This document shows positions 1-11,919 of a DNA stretch of 64,000 bases, one piece after another (within the stretch, counting starts at the first letter, position 1; each line of letters opens with the position of its first letter). The DNA lies in contig KN834750.1 of assembly GCA_000827265.1 (NCBI GenBank), positions 1,961,297 to 2,025,296 of the forward strand, read 5' to 3'. The notes under the pieces are model-generated. The model had not been told where the DNA came from. It did no database searches and saw nothing but the letters and a program-made list of their open reading frames with translations. This DNA comes from Collybiopsis luxurians FD-317 M1. Its lineage: Eukaryota > Basidiomycota > Agaricomycetes > Agaricales > Omphalotaceae. A program made the position numbers and the translations under genes.

Positions 1-224
1 GTGGTTCTTTATCCTGCCACCAAGGCCTATTACATATGGCGAAATAAACAGCGGGATCGTATCTGGAATGCCATGACAGTTGAGGTGTGTACAGTACAAA
101 TGGGTATACCTCTTTGATTGTTCACTTGATGATTTTTTCGATTTGTATGTAGGAGCGGAAGGAATATCTGGCGACGACGACAGATCAGGGAAACAGGCGC
201 CTTGATTTTAGATTTGCCCATTAG
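1..224 (+). CDS. MFS transporter, C-terminal end (partial, cut by window edge)
   Basis: The frame is open from base 1 and spliced once: exon 1-84, intron 85-152 (GTGTGT...GTAG), exon 153-224 ending in TAG. The encoded tail ends ...TTTDQGNRRLDFRFAH. This Arg/Lys-rich end followed by a GN(K/R)RLDFRF motif is what I know from the cytosolic tails of fungal major-facilitator permeases of the anion:cation symporter (allantoate/nicotinate permease-like) group. No membrane helix lies inside the window, so the assignment rests on the tail alone. The substrate cannot be told. It lies 440 bp upstream of the SHMT gene on the same strand. Confidence 0.6.
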
Positions 225-664
225 GCCGGGTGAAGGAAGGTGAAGAGGGGGCGTTCAGGTCTCAGGTTCAATGTCATTCTTTCTCGGAATTTGTGCGGAA
301 TATGTAATGTTTATGGAACGTTGCAACTTCATTTCCCCCAACTTTCCCGCACCCTGAGTGAACACTTGGAAAGTTTGTCTTGAGCTTGGTGAGATGATCC
401 GGTTTCGGTCTTCGGACGGATGGCCGATGGGTAGGCGGGGTTCCGTATAAGAATGAATGGTCCCAAGCTTCTCTGCTTGCTATCTACCACTCACACCCAA
501 GGAACTTCAACCCCGTCGAATCCAGCCTTTGGTTCCTATCAAAGCGTACAGCGGAGCTAACTTTCTGAGGACCAGTTCGGACTCGTGGGCAAAAGTATTA
601 CCGCTTTCGGTTTTATCCGGACTTGCACCCCTTTGAAATTTTCTTTTTTTTACATTTCGCAATT
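225..664. other. Intergenic, promoter and 5'UTR side of SHMT
   Basis: No open frame is supportable. The stretch just upstream of the SHMT start is pyrimidine-rich (around 630-650), as is common before fungal start codons. A weak TATA-like GTATAAGA lies near 445. Nothing else was seen. Confidence 0.5.
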
Positions 665-2629
665 ATGTTGAGAAGCCTAACTCGCTCTCTGACTCGAACC
701 TCCATCTACTCTCCCCGTACACTTCCTCGTTCTTTTACTGTCAGAACAATGGCCTCTGTTAGCCCTGACTTTGTAAGTTTCTCTCTTTTCAGGATCCGGC
801 GGATCCTAGAGCACCAAACTTTGGTCTTCTCTTCGTCGAGATTGATGCCTTGTTCGTCGGTTCGACTCACTTTTTTTATTTTTGAAAATTTTAGAACAAA
901 ATTTTATACGCTCCCTTGGCTGAGAGCGACCCGGAAGTGCAGAACATCATTGATAAGGAGACTTGGAGGCAGTTGAATGGCCTTGAGCTCATCGCATCCG
1001 AGGTATGTACTTCTGATTTCAGAGAAAATTCTTGATAAATATCTAACGGAGGGTCCATAGAACTTGACCAGTTTAGCCGTCATGGAGGCCAACGGTTCCA
1101 TTCTCACAAACAAGTATTCTGAAGGTCTTCCGGGTGCCCGCTACTACGGTGGTAACGAATACATTGATGAACTCGAAAGCCTTTGCCGCGAGCGTGCTCT
1201 CAAGGCATTTAACCTGGACCCCGCTAAGTGGGGTGTCAATGTGCAGCCTTACTCTGGCAGTGTAAGTCGCAGATCGATTCTTTGAAGAGTTAAACTCTTA
1301 TCTTTTGTTCCTTTTAGACTGCAAAGTATGTCTTGTAATTCGGGGTATGGAATCATATCTAAACGTCTTACAGCTTTGCTGCCCTTACTGCTCTCATTCA
1401 ACCTCAAGATCGTTTGATGGGTCTTGGTCTTCCTGACGGTGGTCACCTTACCCATGGATACTATGTACGTCCATTCCCTCTCCCTCTTCGTCGTTCTTCA
1501 TCCTGATCCCTATTTATTTCCTAGACCGCCAAGAAGAAGATGACCGCCTCTTCAATCTACTTCCAATCTTTTCCTTACGCCATTACCCCCGATACCAACT
1601 TGATTGACTACGCTGCTCTCGCTTCTCAGGCCAAAATTTTCAAGCCCCGTCTTATCATCTGCGGCGCCTCCGCTTACCCCCGTGACTGGGACTACGCCGA
1701 GCTCAAGAAGACCGCAGAGAAGGAAGGCGCATGGTTGCTGTGCGACATGGCCCACACCAGTGGTCTCATTGCGGCACAGGAGCTCAACAGCCCCTTCGAT
1801 TACTGTGATGTCGTTACCACCACTACGTAAGATTCTTCGCTGGTCCATCTTATCACTCTTATTGACCCTTCTATCAGCCACAAGACTCTCCGTGGCCCCC
1901 GTGCTGGTCTCATCTTCTTCCGCAGGGACCTGGAAAACTCGAAGGATCTCGAAAAGCGTGTCAACGAGGCCGTCTTCCCTGCTTGCCAGGGTGGTCCTCA
2001 CAACAACACGATTGCTGCCGTCGCCACGGCTCTCCGCCAGGTCGCTGACCCGTCCTTCAAGGCCTATGCCAAGCAGGTCGTTGCCAACGCCCGCACTTTG
2101 GCTTCAAGGCTCTTAGAGCACGGCTACAAGCTCCAGACCGGTGGTACTGACAACCACCTTGTCCTCTGGGATTTGCGCCCTCTCGGCCTGACCGGCAGCA
2201 AGGTCGAGAAAGTTTGTGATCTTATGGGTATCACGATCAACAGTACGTGCTTCTCCCTCTTTTGAGGCTTGCCTCTTATTCCTTTTCACAGAGAACGCTG
2301 TTTCCGGCGACGCCTCCGCACAAGTTCCCGGCGGTATTCGTATCGGTACTTCCGCCCTCACCTCCCGAAACATGACCGAAGAGGACATCAAGATCGTCGC
2401 CGACTTCCTTCACCGTACCATCCAGCTCTCTCTTCTTCTGCAGAAAGAAGCTGGCACCAAGATGCTCAAGGACTTTGTCCGCGTTGCTACCACCCAGGAG
2501 GAGGGTAAGCAGGGCTTCGCTCAGGTGAAGCAGCTCCGCGATGAAGTTCGTGCGTTTGCTTGCAAGTGGCCTCTGCCTGGTGTGGATACCACCAACTTCA
2601 AGAGGCCTGCCGGTATCGAGGAGGATTAG
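665..2629 (+). CDS. SHMT: Serine hydroxymethyltransferase
   Basis: PLP enzyme that interconverts serine plus tetrahydrofolate and glycine plus methylene-tetrahydrofolate in one-carbon metabolism. Eight exons join in frame: 665-772, 895-1002, 1061-1261, 1318-1325, 1374-1464, 1525-1826, 1878-2242, 2292-2629, giving 506 residues, normal for the family. Family landmarks are [32 protein letters not shown] and the PLP-lysine motif [14 protein letters not shown], with Lys at about 275. Exon 4 is only 8 nt. The first ATG (665) adds a 28-residue leader rich in Arg, Ser and Thr without acidic residues, which looks like a mitochondrial presequence. A second in-frame ATG (749, MASVSPDF) would give a cytosolic form. 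One gene may therefore make both isoforms, or only the longer or shorter form. Confidence 0.97.
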
Positions 2630-3418
2630 GTTGAGGAATATCATTAGTTGTCGTCGGCGATGAGGGGCTTTGCGTGGTTCATTGGGGGACATTTCAGGTA
2701 TCCATCGTCATGAAGAAGATTTTACGAAGATTCAACGTCCATTCTTTTTGTGTACAAATACGGGGGCATTCAACATCGTCCTTTGTCTTGCAATTACTTT
2801 TAGCTGCTGTATTTCTAGTTAGTGCTGTACATATGCCTCCTTGGCCTCCTCAAAATTACTTGTACGCTACGTACACCATGTACATACTGTTGCATTTTAC
2901 TGAAGTATTTTGACATTCCCGTTTTGTGTAGTCCAAAGAAAGAAACAGTTGGCGGTCGACGACATTGTAAGGTTGGGCTGTTCGCGGAGACTCGGAGTTC
3001 ATTTAGCATATGGGCATATATTTATTCTCATAGAGATTGAGATGCATACGAGTAGGGTACATACATACATACTGCATAGCAGTATTTGCGCGGGCAGAAG
3101 CACGAGGAAAAGAAGTAACAAGAAAAATACAATATGCAGAAACCTTATGGATACAAAACCGGTTAATGTGAAGGGGTATGGGGAATGCTTGTGTAGATGT
3201 CGGTATAGATGAATGTGCAGCGGTGAGAATATGAGAGTAAAGAAAAATGAACAACAGATGATATGGAAGGGCGAGAGGGAAAATTAATTAAATAATAGAC
3301 TGAGGCATAAGATATGTTAGTGCAAGAGACGTTAACCAGTGAGATCATAACAGGGTTAAGAAAAGGAAAAAAAAAAAGATAATCGTTGCCGTGTTTCGTT
3401 GATTGACGGAAAAACCGT
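2630..3418. other. Intergenic between convergent SHMT and the Ser/Pro-rich gene
   Basis: This holds both 3' ends. It is AT-rich, with scattered AATAAA-like and poly-A tracts (for example around 3363-3378). Short open frames on both strands have no recognisable similarity. No RNA gene or repeat was seen. Confidence 0.5.
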
Positions 3419-5038
3419 TTACTGCGCGTGTCCCCCAAAGAGGGCCTTCATCGATTTCAAATTCAATTTTGAAATCTTCCTCATCCCCAAACCCTTTCTC
3501 GTAATACCCACAGTCGCCAGACTGGAAGAATCGCCTTCGTCAACTTTGACACTCTCCACCATGACCATATCCCCATCCCCATCGTAGTCTTGCGCCGAAG
3601 GAAATTCGACACGAGCAGGAGGAGCTGTGAACCCGCCGCTAATGCTCGAGCGACGTCGGGCATCGCCTGGGACGAGAGATGCTAAAGCTACGGCCCGAGG
3701 GGAGGGTATGAAGGAGTCGTCGAACGCATGGTGGTTGGAAGGGACTTGCAATCTCAACGGTGCTGGACGCCGACGGGTACGTTTGTTCTGGGCCGCGGAC
3801 CCAGAAGCAGCTGCCATACCTGTCGTCGTACTGACTGTCGACGTAGGAGAAGTTGGTGCTCTCGGAGAAGCTGACCAGCTTAAAGGGCTGGGCGGTCCCG
3901 AAAAGGAAGGGCGAAGGGGCATCGTGGCATATGGAGATCCATCTGCTGGGGTGACGAGCGCGTGTGGAGATAAGGAAAACGAGGAGTTGATAGAACCAAA
4001 CGATCCACGACGTTCCTCTGATTCACCCGTGGCACCGACGCCAAGGGCCATGCCGGGAAGAATAGGCGAAGAGCTCCCATTTTTCGAGGAGTTGAAGGTG
4101 ATCCACTCCTTCACTGGACTTTCCGGAGATGCAGGAGGGAGAAGGGCCTCTCGCTCGAGCTTCTCCTCTTCATCTCGCCAAAATCCTCCGTTCTCATCTC
4201 GAAAGACCGTGCCAACAGGGAGAGGAGCTCTCGAACGGGATCCGGAAGGAACAGCCTCCCGAGCTTGTTCCTCCATGACTCGCTTGGCGTGGGTTTCCAA
4301 TGAGCCGCCATCGGTGAATTGCCTTAATAGCAGCTCCGATGTAAGGGTAGGAGGAAGGGGAGGGGGAGCAGCTGATTTCTTAGAGGAAATAGAAACAAGT
4401 GCAGACTTTGATCTAGAATGAGAACGAGTGCGGGAGGTAGGCTGTTGAGAAGGGGCCGTCGCGGAGACAGATTTTCTTCGGTTTCGTTTGAGCATGCCGA
4501 GTGATTTGATCCTCTTCAAGCCCGTAGATGGCTCCTTTTGAGAAGATGCCTGCTTCGACGAAGAGTAGGGATCCCGCAGGAGGAACGGGGAGGGCGTAGA
4601 GGGCGTATGAGCGAGGCGTACGAAGACGGAGGTATATCCTAGATCAGTCAAATCGAATTGGGATTGTCTATAATCCCCGGTCCTGGGAGTTTGAACTAAA
4701 TGGGCCACGGACGCGTTCGACGGCGCGCGATGGCGTGAGATACTTGCTCTCCGAGCTATGAAATCACGAGCTGCAGAGACTGAACCGCGGCGAGAAGGGG
4801 AGGCGTTGATCGACTTCTGGGGAGATTCAGCAGTTGGGGTACCGGGTTGAACAGCGAGTGCCCAATTTTTTATAGAAGCGAAGGTTGAAGATCGCCTCCG
4901 ACGATGTGGAATTCTATTTTCGGGATCACCCAGAGAAAAAAGCGGTTTGGTAGGACTCGGGGTGATCGGGAGGGGGAGAATGACATTCACTGGAGGAACT
5001 GGGAGAGGCACAGTAGGGCAAGACTTTGCGTTCTTCAT
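3419..5038 (-). CDS. Ser/Pro-rich, largely disordered hypothetical protein
   Basis: Single uninterrupted frame of about 539 residues; the upstream in-frame codon at 5047 is GTG, so I take ATG at 5038. No catalytic domain is recognised. Composition is low-complexity: Ser, Pro, Arg and Thr rich, with many RRxS/RxxS patches (RRRRSS, RRGS, RRAS, RRKS) that look like basophilic-kinase sites. One more ordered stretch of about 60 residues in the middle (around residues 255-315, including GTVFRDENGGFWRDEEE) is Glu/Arg rich and may be the conserved core of this family. The C-terminus is basic and amphipathic. Proteins with this layout are common, mostly uncharacterised, in Agaricomycetes. A phospho-regulated scaffold is a guess, not a call. 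Confidence 0.75.
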   Translation of the reverse strand: MKNAKSCPTVPLPVPPVNVILPLPITPSPTKPLFSLGDPENRIPHRRRRSSTFASIKNWALAVQPGTPTAESPQKSINASPSRRGSVSAARDFIARRASISRHRAPSNASVAHLVQTPRTGDYRQSQFDLTDLGYTSVFVRLAHTPSTPSPFLLRDPYSSSKQASSQKEPSTGLKRIKSLGMLKRNRRKSVSATAPSQQPTSRTRSHSRSKSALVSISSKKSAAPPPLPPTLTSELLLRQFTDGGSLETHAKRVMEEQAREAVPSGSRSRAPLPVGTVFRDENGGFWRDEEEKLEREALLPPASPESPVKEWITFNSSKNGSSSPILPGMALGVGATGESEERRGSFGSINSSFSLSPHALVTPADGSPYATMPLRPSFSGPPSPLSWSASPRAPTSPTSTVSTTTGMAAASGSAAQNKRTRRRPAPLRLQVPSNHHAFDDSFIPSPRAVALASLVPGDARRRSSISGGFTAPPARVEFPSAQDYDGDGDMVMVESVKVDEGDSSSLATVGITRKGLGMRKISKLNLKSMKALFGGHAQ

Positions 5039-7247
5039 CAGATACACTGGTATAATATACGGAGCGTTAAGATTAGGTTCTATTGAGATCGGGATTAGCT
5101 GTACAGCAATATGGAGTGTAGGAGTAAGAGAGGAACTTGCCGTAGGATGGAATAAAGGATGTCGTTAAATCGTTAGGAGAGAGCGAGTGCTGCAAAGAGC
5201 TTTTTAGATGACTAGTTTAGCAGACTCAATCTGCGGAGGGGGGATGGCTGCAAGACACGCGAAAGAGTTGATTATAAGCATGGCTGGAACAAAAGACATA
5301 TTTTACAATAACAAACCCAAGGTAGTACAATGCCAGCATTCCAACAACACCTTCCTAATGGATAGAGCTTCGCCGGGATGGCCTTCCCACGCCGTAGTCC
5401 GGTCCGGGTTGAGACAAAGTTGACATGATGTTTTGACCGCCGTAAGTGCGTCCCGATTTTCTGCAAGAAGACTGGTCACTTATAAGTATGCACTTCGATA
5501 GCATTAGCTACTGAGTTATACAGAGCTCTTCAGCGGTGAAAATTTTACCTTCTGCAGAGAACATTGTAAACTAAAACTCGTCATTGATGCACGATTGCCA
5601 CTTTGATGTCGAGTTATTGTACTTTGTAAGGTCCGCTCGCTTCCGACAGGCTTTCAAATGTCGTAAAGCTTTAATGAAAGTACGCGACGGATGGATGTTA
5701 AATTTCCCATCGTGGCATTCCTTGTAATATAATAAGATCACCCGAGCCTTGCCTAGAAAAGTCAGAACACCTCGTTAGACTTTGTCTTTTTGCCTGTTTT
5801 ACTCACCTACGTCAAATGTTTCTTGAGGTAGTCAGGAACATCTGTCACTAGAAAACATTGTATGCTCCGGAAGCTTTGTATAGCACAACGTACTCATGTC
5901 GAGAAGGCAACCTCATCCTATTATGCTGTTGAAAAGAACCGCAGTTCAATTAATAAAAGGCTTTTACTTCGAAGAACAGCATAAGAACCCAATAGTAGAA
6001 ATCGGTCATATTTTTCCTGCGCTCTACGCGCTAACTTTCGTCGACGTGGAAGAAACGCCAAGCAAGGCATACATTCTATACACAATAACAGATTTAGATG
6101 TTAGTCATCTATGTAGACAAAATGGAAAAGAACAAACTTGAGAAGGCGGTATATACTCCAAACCCGAAGCTAACGTCGGCTATACCAGCCGCAATGTTTA
6201 CATGTTTCTCAACGCGTAGAGTTTCGCCCTATCCCTCAAGCATCCATACAGCCGCTATTCGCTTTTCGGTGTCGGGGAATGTAAGAATACCGCAGGACCA
6301 TGATGATCGTATCAGAATCTCGGCGGATTACGTCTTTGGACTCGCGGAACAGCCTGAAATACACGTTAAGCAAATCACAACCAACTGGTGGGCCAATGGA
6401 ACAAATCATACACACAACACAGTCCGAACAATTAACCTCTTTGTCTGCAATTCCTCGGAGCCGGAAAACCATCTGATCCATGTAGACCATCGCTGACATA
6501 CAACCCCCGGCTCATCGACGAGGAAGGAGCCTCATCATACACGAATGCCTTGCTTCGCTATATTCCAGCATTCAACAACATTTCCTTTGAAGCACTTGCA
6601 AATTGGACCTATTTCCAGACGTACCAGGATTGACTCGAGTGCAGTCGTGTCAAACAATCCTCCTAGTCGACGTTCTAGATTTTCCGTGAATTCATTTCTA
6701 ATTAGCTAGACGCTCGAGGCAATAAAGGTCCGGGCGTGTCTGCATCAAAGAAGTCCTGAGAGGCGTTCGAAATCATGATACGAGAGCCAGGCTTACATTA
6801 TCCTTCCGTATACAATCTCATCGACAGCAAGAACCCGTTCTCCTCAACTGATTCTGCAAATGAAAGTAGCTTTCCATAGGAAAAAGCGAGTATATGGTAC
6901 GCCGAACGAAGTCGTTCATGACATCCACGGTGAAAATTCAAAGAAAAAGCACAAAGACGAACGCAGAAAATTACGATACGGACCCACGCTCAGATTGAGA
7001 AGTCCCACGGTCAGTTAAGGACTCGAGTACGAGGTGCAGTATAACAAGTAAGGCCAAAGAGCATATATTCAAAGCATAAGCGCACCGAGAGTGTCATAAT
7101 AGGCCAGTGAGCTGGTGAGGGAGTGGTATGATAGCCTTTTTATTCCTCGCAGTGGCCTCGCCATCCTTCCAACGGCTGCACTGGTTTCGCATAGAGCCGC
7201 ATCGCAGTATCCAGAAAATAGTTGAATATACAGGGGCACAACTACAA
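5039..7247. other. 2.2-kb stretch without a recognised gene
   Basis: Between the divergent 5' end of the Ser/Pro-rich gene and the 3' end of SDR1. Several short open frames exist (for example 6098-6496, plus strand) but none gives a family I recognise, has convincing splice partners or shows repeat borders. It may be decayed sequence at the left edge of the duplicated accessory block. Confidence 0.4.
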
Positions 7248-8429
7248 TCAATCGAAATATAGCCCTCCATTGATGCCCACCTACAGACAAGAAAAGGAAA
7301 ACATCGGCCAATCTGAAATGCGAAGATAAATTAAGTATAGCTGACCGTTTGACCTGGATCAAGTTTCAGCAGGTCAGAATACAAGTATGTATCAAGTTAA
7401 TCATACCCGTTATGTACCCAGCATCCTTCGAAACAAGAAATGACACCAGGTTAGCAACTTCGCTTGGCTGCCCCGGCCTTCCTAAAGGAATATTTGCTAG
7501 CCACTTTAAAGACATATTTAGTTGCACAACTTGCACTCCGCTGGGAAGTAGAGCATACTACCTTTGCACGTTTGGATCCGTCAGGATCGTCTCCGAGGAA
7601 GTCAGCTACGACATAGATGCTCGGTGATCAGGAACCATATGTGTAGGCGCCAGGTGGAGCTTTAATACCTATCAAAGGCGTATCGATGGGTCCTGCATAT
7701 ATGCATTAATCTATACGTTCAAACAAAAAAGCAGATTCACATACCAGGAGCATACGCATTGACCGTTATCCCATATTTCGCCAAATCCAACGCCGATACC
7801 TGGGTCATTCCCCTAACGGCGAATTTGGCACCGCTGTAGGAGATTCCTCCCAGTCGCCCTCGTTTTCCATAAATGGAACTGGCCCCAATAATTCTGCCTC
7901 CTCGACCCTGGGATATCATCTGAATCGCAGCATATTTGTAGCATAAGAACGTCCCTCGGGCACTGATGGCGAAAATTCTGTCCCATTCCTCCACCGAAGC
8001 TAGGGACAGAATGGCGATTTGGATTACTTGGGCCTAGATTATATGTGCAGAATATACAGTAGCTCACTCTCGATGATAGATTTGTTTGCCGTCCTCCCCG
8101 CATTTGCGATAAACTTTTAGTCATGAACATACGAATCTTCAACCAAGGAAATAAACACTGCTCACAACATCCAAACCTGGCCCAAAATGCTTCACCGCCT
8201 CGCCAATCATATCCTTCACCACTTCTTCATCTGAAACATCTCCAAGAAATACTCCCGTCTTTCGTCCGAGAGTTTGAACCTCTTGCTCGACCTCTTTCAG
8301 TTGCCCAATCTTACTTGGAAGATCGTTAAGAGCTATATCGAAACCATCGTCGGCCAACTTGAGAGCGATTGCTTTGCCTATACCCTGAGCTGCACCGGTT
8401 ACAAATGCGAACCCTTTGGTTTCTGTCAT
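7248..8429 (-). CDS. Short-chain dehydrogenase/reductase, acetoin/diacetyl reductase-like (SDR1)
   Basis: NAD(P)-dependent oxidoreductase of the classical SDR family, about 260 residues in at least six exons. Visible motifs: TGxxxGIG cofactor loop (TGAAQGIG) near residue 11, acidic cofactor-choice region [17 protein letters not shown] motif, catalytic Ser in IIGASS, YxxxK active site (YSGAK), then [10 protein letters not shown] and the C-terminal INGGLYFD. Start chosen at METs before [11 protein letters not shown]. The protein is most like fungal (S)-acetoin/2,3-butanediol dehydrogenases, but SDR substrates cannot be read from sequence; NADH preference is suggested by the Asp after the second strand. 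It is a close paralogue of the gene at 15191-16361, and is divergent from the P450 at 9911. All key residues and splice borders appear intact. Confidence 0.9.
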
Positions 8430-9910
8430 GTTTCTGGAAGAGCGAAGCACGAGAGTAGATGTGAAAGTGCTTTTAATTTTAAGTTCAGGCGCGGCAAGCA
8501 TGATGCTTCTTTTTTACATATACTGTACATTTCGATATGCCGGTGGGCTTTTCAAGTGGAGGAGACAATATTTAAGGCACATATTCTCTTCCTTAAGTGA
8601 ACAACTCAGTGCTGCTGTTGCGTCTAAGGTGAATCAACAGCTGACTACGTAGGATAAAATTACCTAACGGCAGACGGACAGCGACACCGTGTAATCAGTG
8701 CCGTGACTCGGCTCAAGCCAAGCCGAGTCCTAAAATGAGCATTAACACGTTTGTCCACAAAATATATGGATTGCTACAGTCCTTTTTGAAAACATGCACA
8801 TGGGGTCCATGCATCATCTGAAATACTTTGACAACCTCCGAGTCCTTACGATACAAGTGTGCTAAAAAAAGTCCGTTTTAATTTGCGAAGGCCTTCGACT
8901 TAGCTGCGACAACACTAGATCGGTTAGGACTGGTTTGTCATTTCCGTCTCTATCTCCTTGACTCTGAAAGAAGTATCGGGGTTTCTGGAGAGGTCAAACT
9001 TTCTTTCTGCCCGAATACTCACTAGTAGTAAGTTAGTCGTATATGTGATTAATATAGGCCTCCAAGCTCCAAGCTTGACTAATAGACTGCGTGATCTAGA
9101 TACGTTCCGGATAGACAGCTTCAGCCCCACATACTGTACCATTTTAAGAACTTCGTACAGACTTTGATTTTGTAAGTGCCTGTAGGACGGCGGAAGCCCG
9201 GATATTGAGAAATTTAATTACCGTTTGTAGATATTCTTTTTGACCGCGGATAAGTCCGCAAACCTCGGTTCGTAGAATGCCTTATACAGGTATATAAATA
9301 TATGGAAACAGTGTAGTCTATGTACTCAGGTACTGTAAGTCGAGCGCGTTTGCGTTTGCGATGGAGCTCTCTTTTGGAACCTGAGCCTGAAAAGCGGTTG
9401 AGATCCTTCTAGTGAAGTGCCTCGGTCGACTAGAGCTCTTCCCAGCTGGCGTTTCTGGTTTACTTGCCGTGTGATACACTTTCCTCCCTCCTGATTTAAT
9501 GCTGAAAGAGTCTTTCACACGACCGTCTCTTCAACATGCGCTTTCCGTGGCCCACAGTTGATTCTACGCTGCTCTGTCTTTGCTGACTCTGTCTGCCATT
9601 GAACTTGCTTGCAATTAACGGCGCGGTCGGATCTGTCACCCGGTGGGATTTTTTTTTCTTCATGGGCCTTCGGTTTTTCCCCAAGTTTGAATAGTTAATG
9701 AAACCTTAAAATCTCTGGTGACCCTTCCTATCAACTTTTTTTACCAATATTGACTGAGCAAACATGACGGCCGAGTGAAGATATATCAGAAATCGTTGCC
9801 ATCTCGTCAGGAGGTGGCTTGATTAATGACAGGTCTGTGAGTGTTGAGCCCGATGAAGCATAACACATAAAGACAAAAGGGCATGTTGCCTTGAACTCTC
9901 TTTCCGCTCG
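8430..9910. other. Divergent intergenic region SDR1 / P450-1
   Basis: 1.5 kb shared upstream region of two divergent genes, so it may be a bidirectional control region. It contains the perfect inverted repeat at 8705-8729 and a TATA-like tract TATATAAATATA at about 9291-9302. No gene is supportable; short frames on both strands (for example near 9500) look like noise. Confidence 0.5.
8705..8729. repeat. Perfect 9-bp inverted repeat (GACTCGGCT, 7-nt loop)
   Basis: GACTCGGCT at 8705-8713 and AGCCGAGTC at 8721-8729 are exact reverse complements. It lies about 275 bp upstream of the SDR1 start and 1.2 kb upstream of P450-1. It could be a dimeric regulator site or a hairpin; chance is possible at this length. 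Confidence 0.6.
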
Positions 9911-11919
9911 ATGTATACTTCGCTTGTCACTTTGAGTTGCTCCTACTTGGTAGGACTGGCGCTCTACCGAGTTTTCTTTCACCCCCTTCACAAATATCCA
10001 GGGCCAATCCTTGCGGCATTGACGGACTGGTACGAAGGATATTACAACATTGTGAAAAGCGGTGGAATGGTGGCCGAAATCGGTAGGCTTCATAAACTCT
10101 ACGGTAAGCATCATGCTTCCCGATCCCTCTTTGCCGTAGCTTAAATTGTACATGTCCCTACTAGGCCCTGTTATTCGAGTCGGCCCTAATACAGTCAGTA
10201 TTGAACATCTCATATGCTTCCGTAGAGGGTCCTTAAAAATATGCGTTTCGATAGTTGCATTTCAATGATAGGCGTGCTTATCATGACATCTATACATATG
10301 GATCAACATTGGTCAAAGATCCTAAAATTTATCTTAGCATTGGCGCTCACGCACCCAACGGCCTTCCCAGTTTATGTGATCCTCAAGAAGCAAAGAGCAG
10401 GAGAGCATTATTGGGACCCTTGTTTTCTCGTCAAGCATTGATTGAACTGGAGCATACAATTCAAAGAAAGGTATACTTCCTTCGAATATAGCTGTGCCCG
10501 GCTCTCTCGTCTTGACCCTCCTTTTTGTTTTGTATCTCCATGTAACAGGTTGATCAGCTCGTAGCTTTGCTGGAGAACCGTCACAACTCCCTGCATTCAA
10601 GTGCAATGATGTTTTTTGCTTATCGCTCTCTTACCACGGATGTCATTACCGAATACTGCTTTGCTGACTCTACCGACACCCTTTCTCATCCAGATTTCTC
10701 CCATCCAATAGTCATAAGTGTCCGCGATATTCTAACACGTATTTGGATCCAAAGTCATTTCCCCTTTCTTATCAAGATCGCTCTCAATGCACCTCAGAAG
10801 CTCATTTTGTGGCTCCTGCCCGCTTTCGGAAGTTACGTGCACATGAAGGCCAGGTACGAGCAGCAAGTTGATGAACTCATCCGGAATCCGGATGCTCTAT
10901 CCAATGCAGATCATGAAACAATTTTTCACCATCTTTTGCAGCCAAAGGATCCAGGACTACAGTTGTCCAGGTCGCTGCTGGTTCAGGAAGCCTTTACTCT
11001 TGTCGCCGCCGGCAGTGATACAGTTGGGAATGTGTGTACCGTCGGGACATACTTTGCACTTAAAAACCGATCAATCTGTCAAAGACTGTCTAAAGAACTC
11101 TGTGAAGTATGGCCTAATAAAGGCAGGCCAATGAGTTTTGTTACCCTCGAAAGATTACCATACCTGGTAAAAGATCTATTGCTCTGAATCGCTATCTGGA
11201 GTGATGGATGATTTTACAGACAGCATTTATCAAAGAATCACTTCGCTTCGCTATCGGTGTCGCACATCCTCTTCCTCGTGTTGTCGGTCACGACACCCCA
11301 GAAATTGGTGGTCTGAAACTTCCTACAGGGGTGAGTGCTAGCTGGTAAATTGTCAGCGCAGAAGATAGTGACTTGGTTCTATGCAGACCACAGTGGGGAT
11401 GAGTCAAGTATTCATGCACGTTAATTCAGATGTCTTTCCTGATCCGTATACATTCAAACCGGAACGATGGCTGGTGGGAGAGACAAAGGAAATGATGGCC
11501 GACCTTGTTACTTTCAGCAAAGGACCTCGTATCTGGTAAGTAACAATTCTATTGTGAATGAGATGTCTACTGAAGTCTGAGATGCGTCAATAGCTTAGGA
11601 CTCAAGTGCGGCAATGTGTTTTATTTTGCATCTAAATTCTGAAAATCTCAATCCGTCCTTCATAGTCTAGCATGGACTGAATTGTATCTCATCTTTGGCA
11701 ACATCTTTCGAAAACTCGATCTCGATTTGACCATGATGCTTGTTGAAAAAAATGAGTGAGCCTCTTCCTCAACAACCCTTCTGTAACTTATGAATCTTTG
11801 ACCTACATATCATCATTGTTAGGCAAGCGGATTTCAGCTTGGACGACATGTCGGACTACATCATTCCTTATTGGGAAAAATTCAACTACAAGGTATTTGT
11901 AAAAGGAGTGCACGAATAA
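9911..11919 (+). CDS. Cytochrome P450 (P450-1), trichodiene-oxygenase-like group
   Basis: Membrane-anchored haem monooxygenase. N-terminal hydrophobic anchor MYTSLVTLSCSYLVGLALYR, then FFHPLHKYPGP hinge, PVIRVGPNT, C-helix region YTYGSTLVKDPK, I-helix AAGSDTVG, K-helix ExxR (KESLR), PERW-type motif FKPERW and haem loop FSKGPRICLG with the Cys ligand. The Cys codon is split by an intron at about 11540, and the exon borders rejoin cleanly. About eight exons, roughly 500 residues, normal length. The haem-loop sequence and the NLAWTELY that follows resemble ascomycete trichodiene-oxygenase/CYP58-like enzymes as I know them, but the substrate is unknown. It shares most of its sequence with P450-2 (25465-27420) and lies divergent from SDR1, suggesting joint use. 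No disabling change was seen. Confidence 0.92.

Noticed and set aside
1552..2116. Overlapping frames in other phases over SHMT (149 and 170 codons)
   Set aside because: They fall on conserved SHMT exons whose splice joins are certain.
3627..4421. 264-codon open frame on the plus strand
   Set aside because: Antisense shadow of the Ser/Pro-rich gene; its residues are the complement of low-complexity Ser/Arg codons and no domain is visible.
6098..6496. 132-codon frame in the gene-free left region
   Set aside because: No family, no splice partner, and an overlapping antisense frame of similar length; I could not exclude relic transposon sequence but have no evidence for it.
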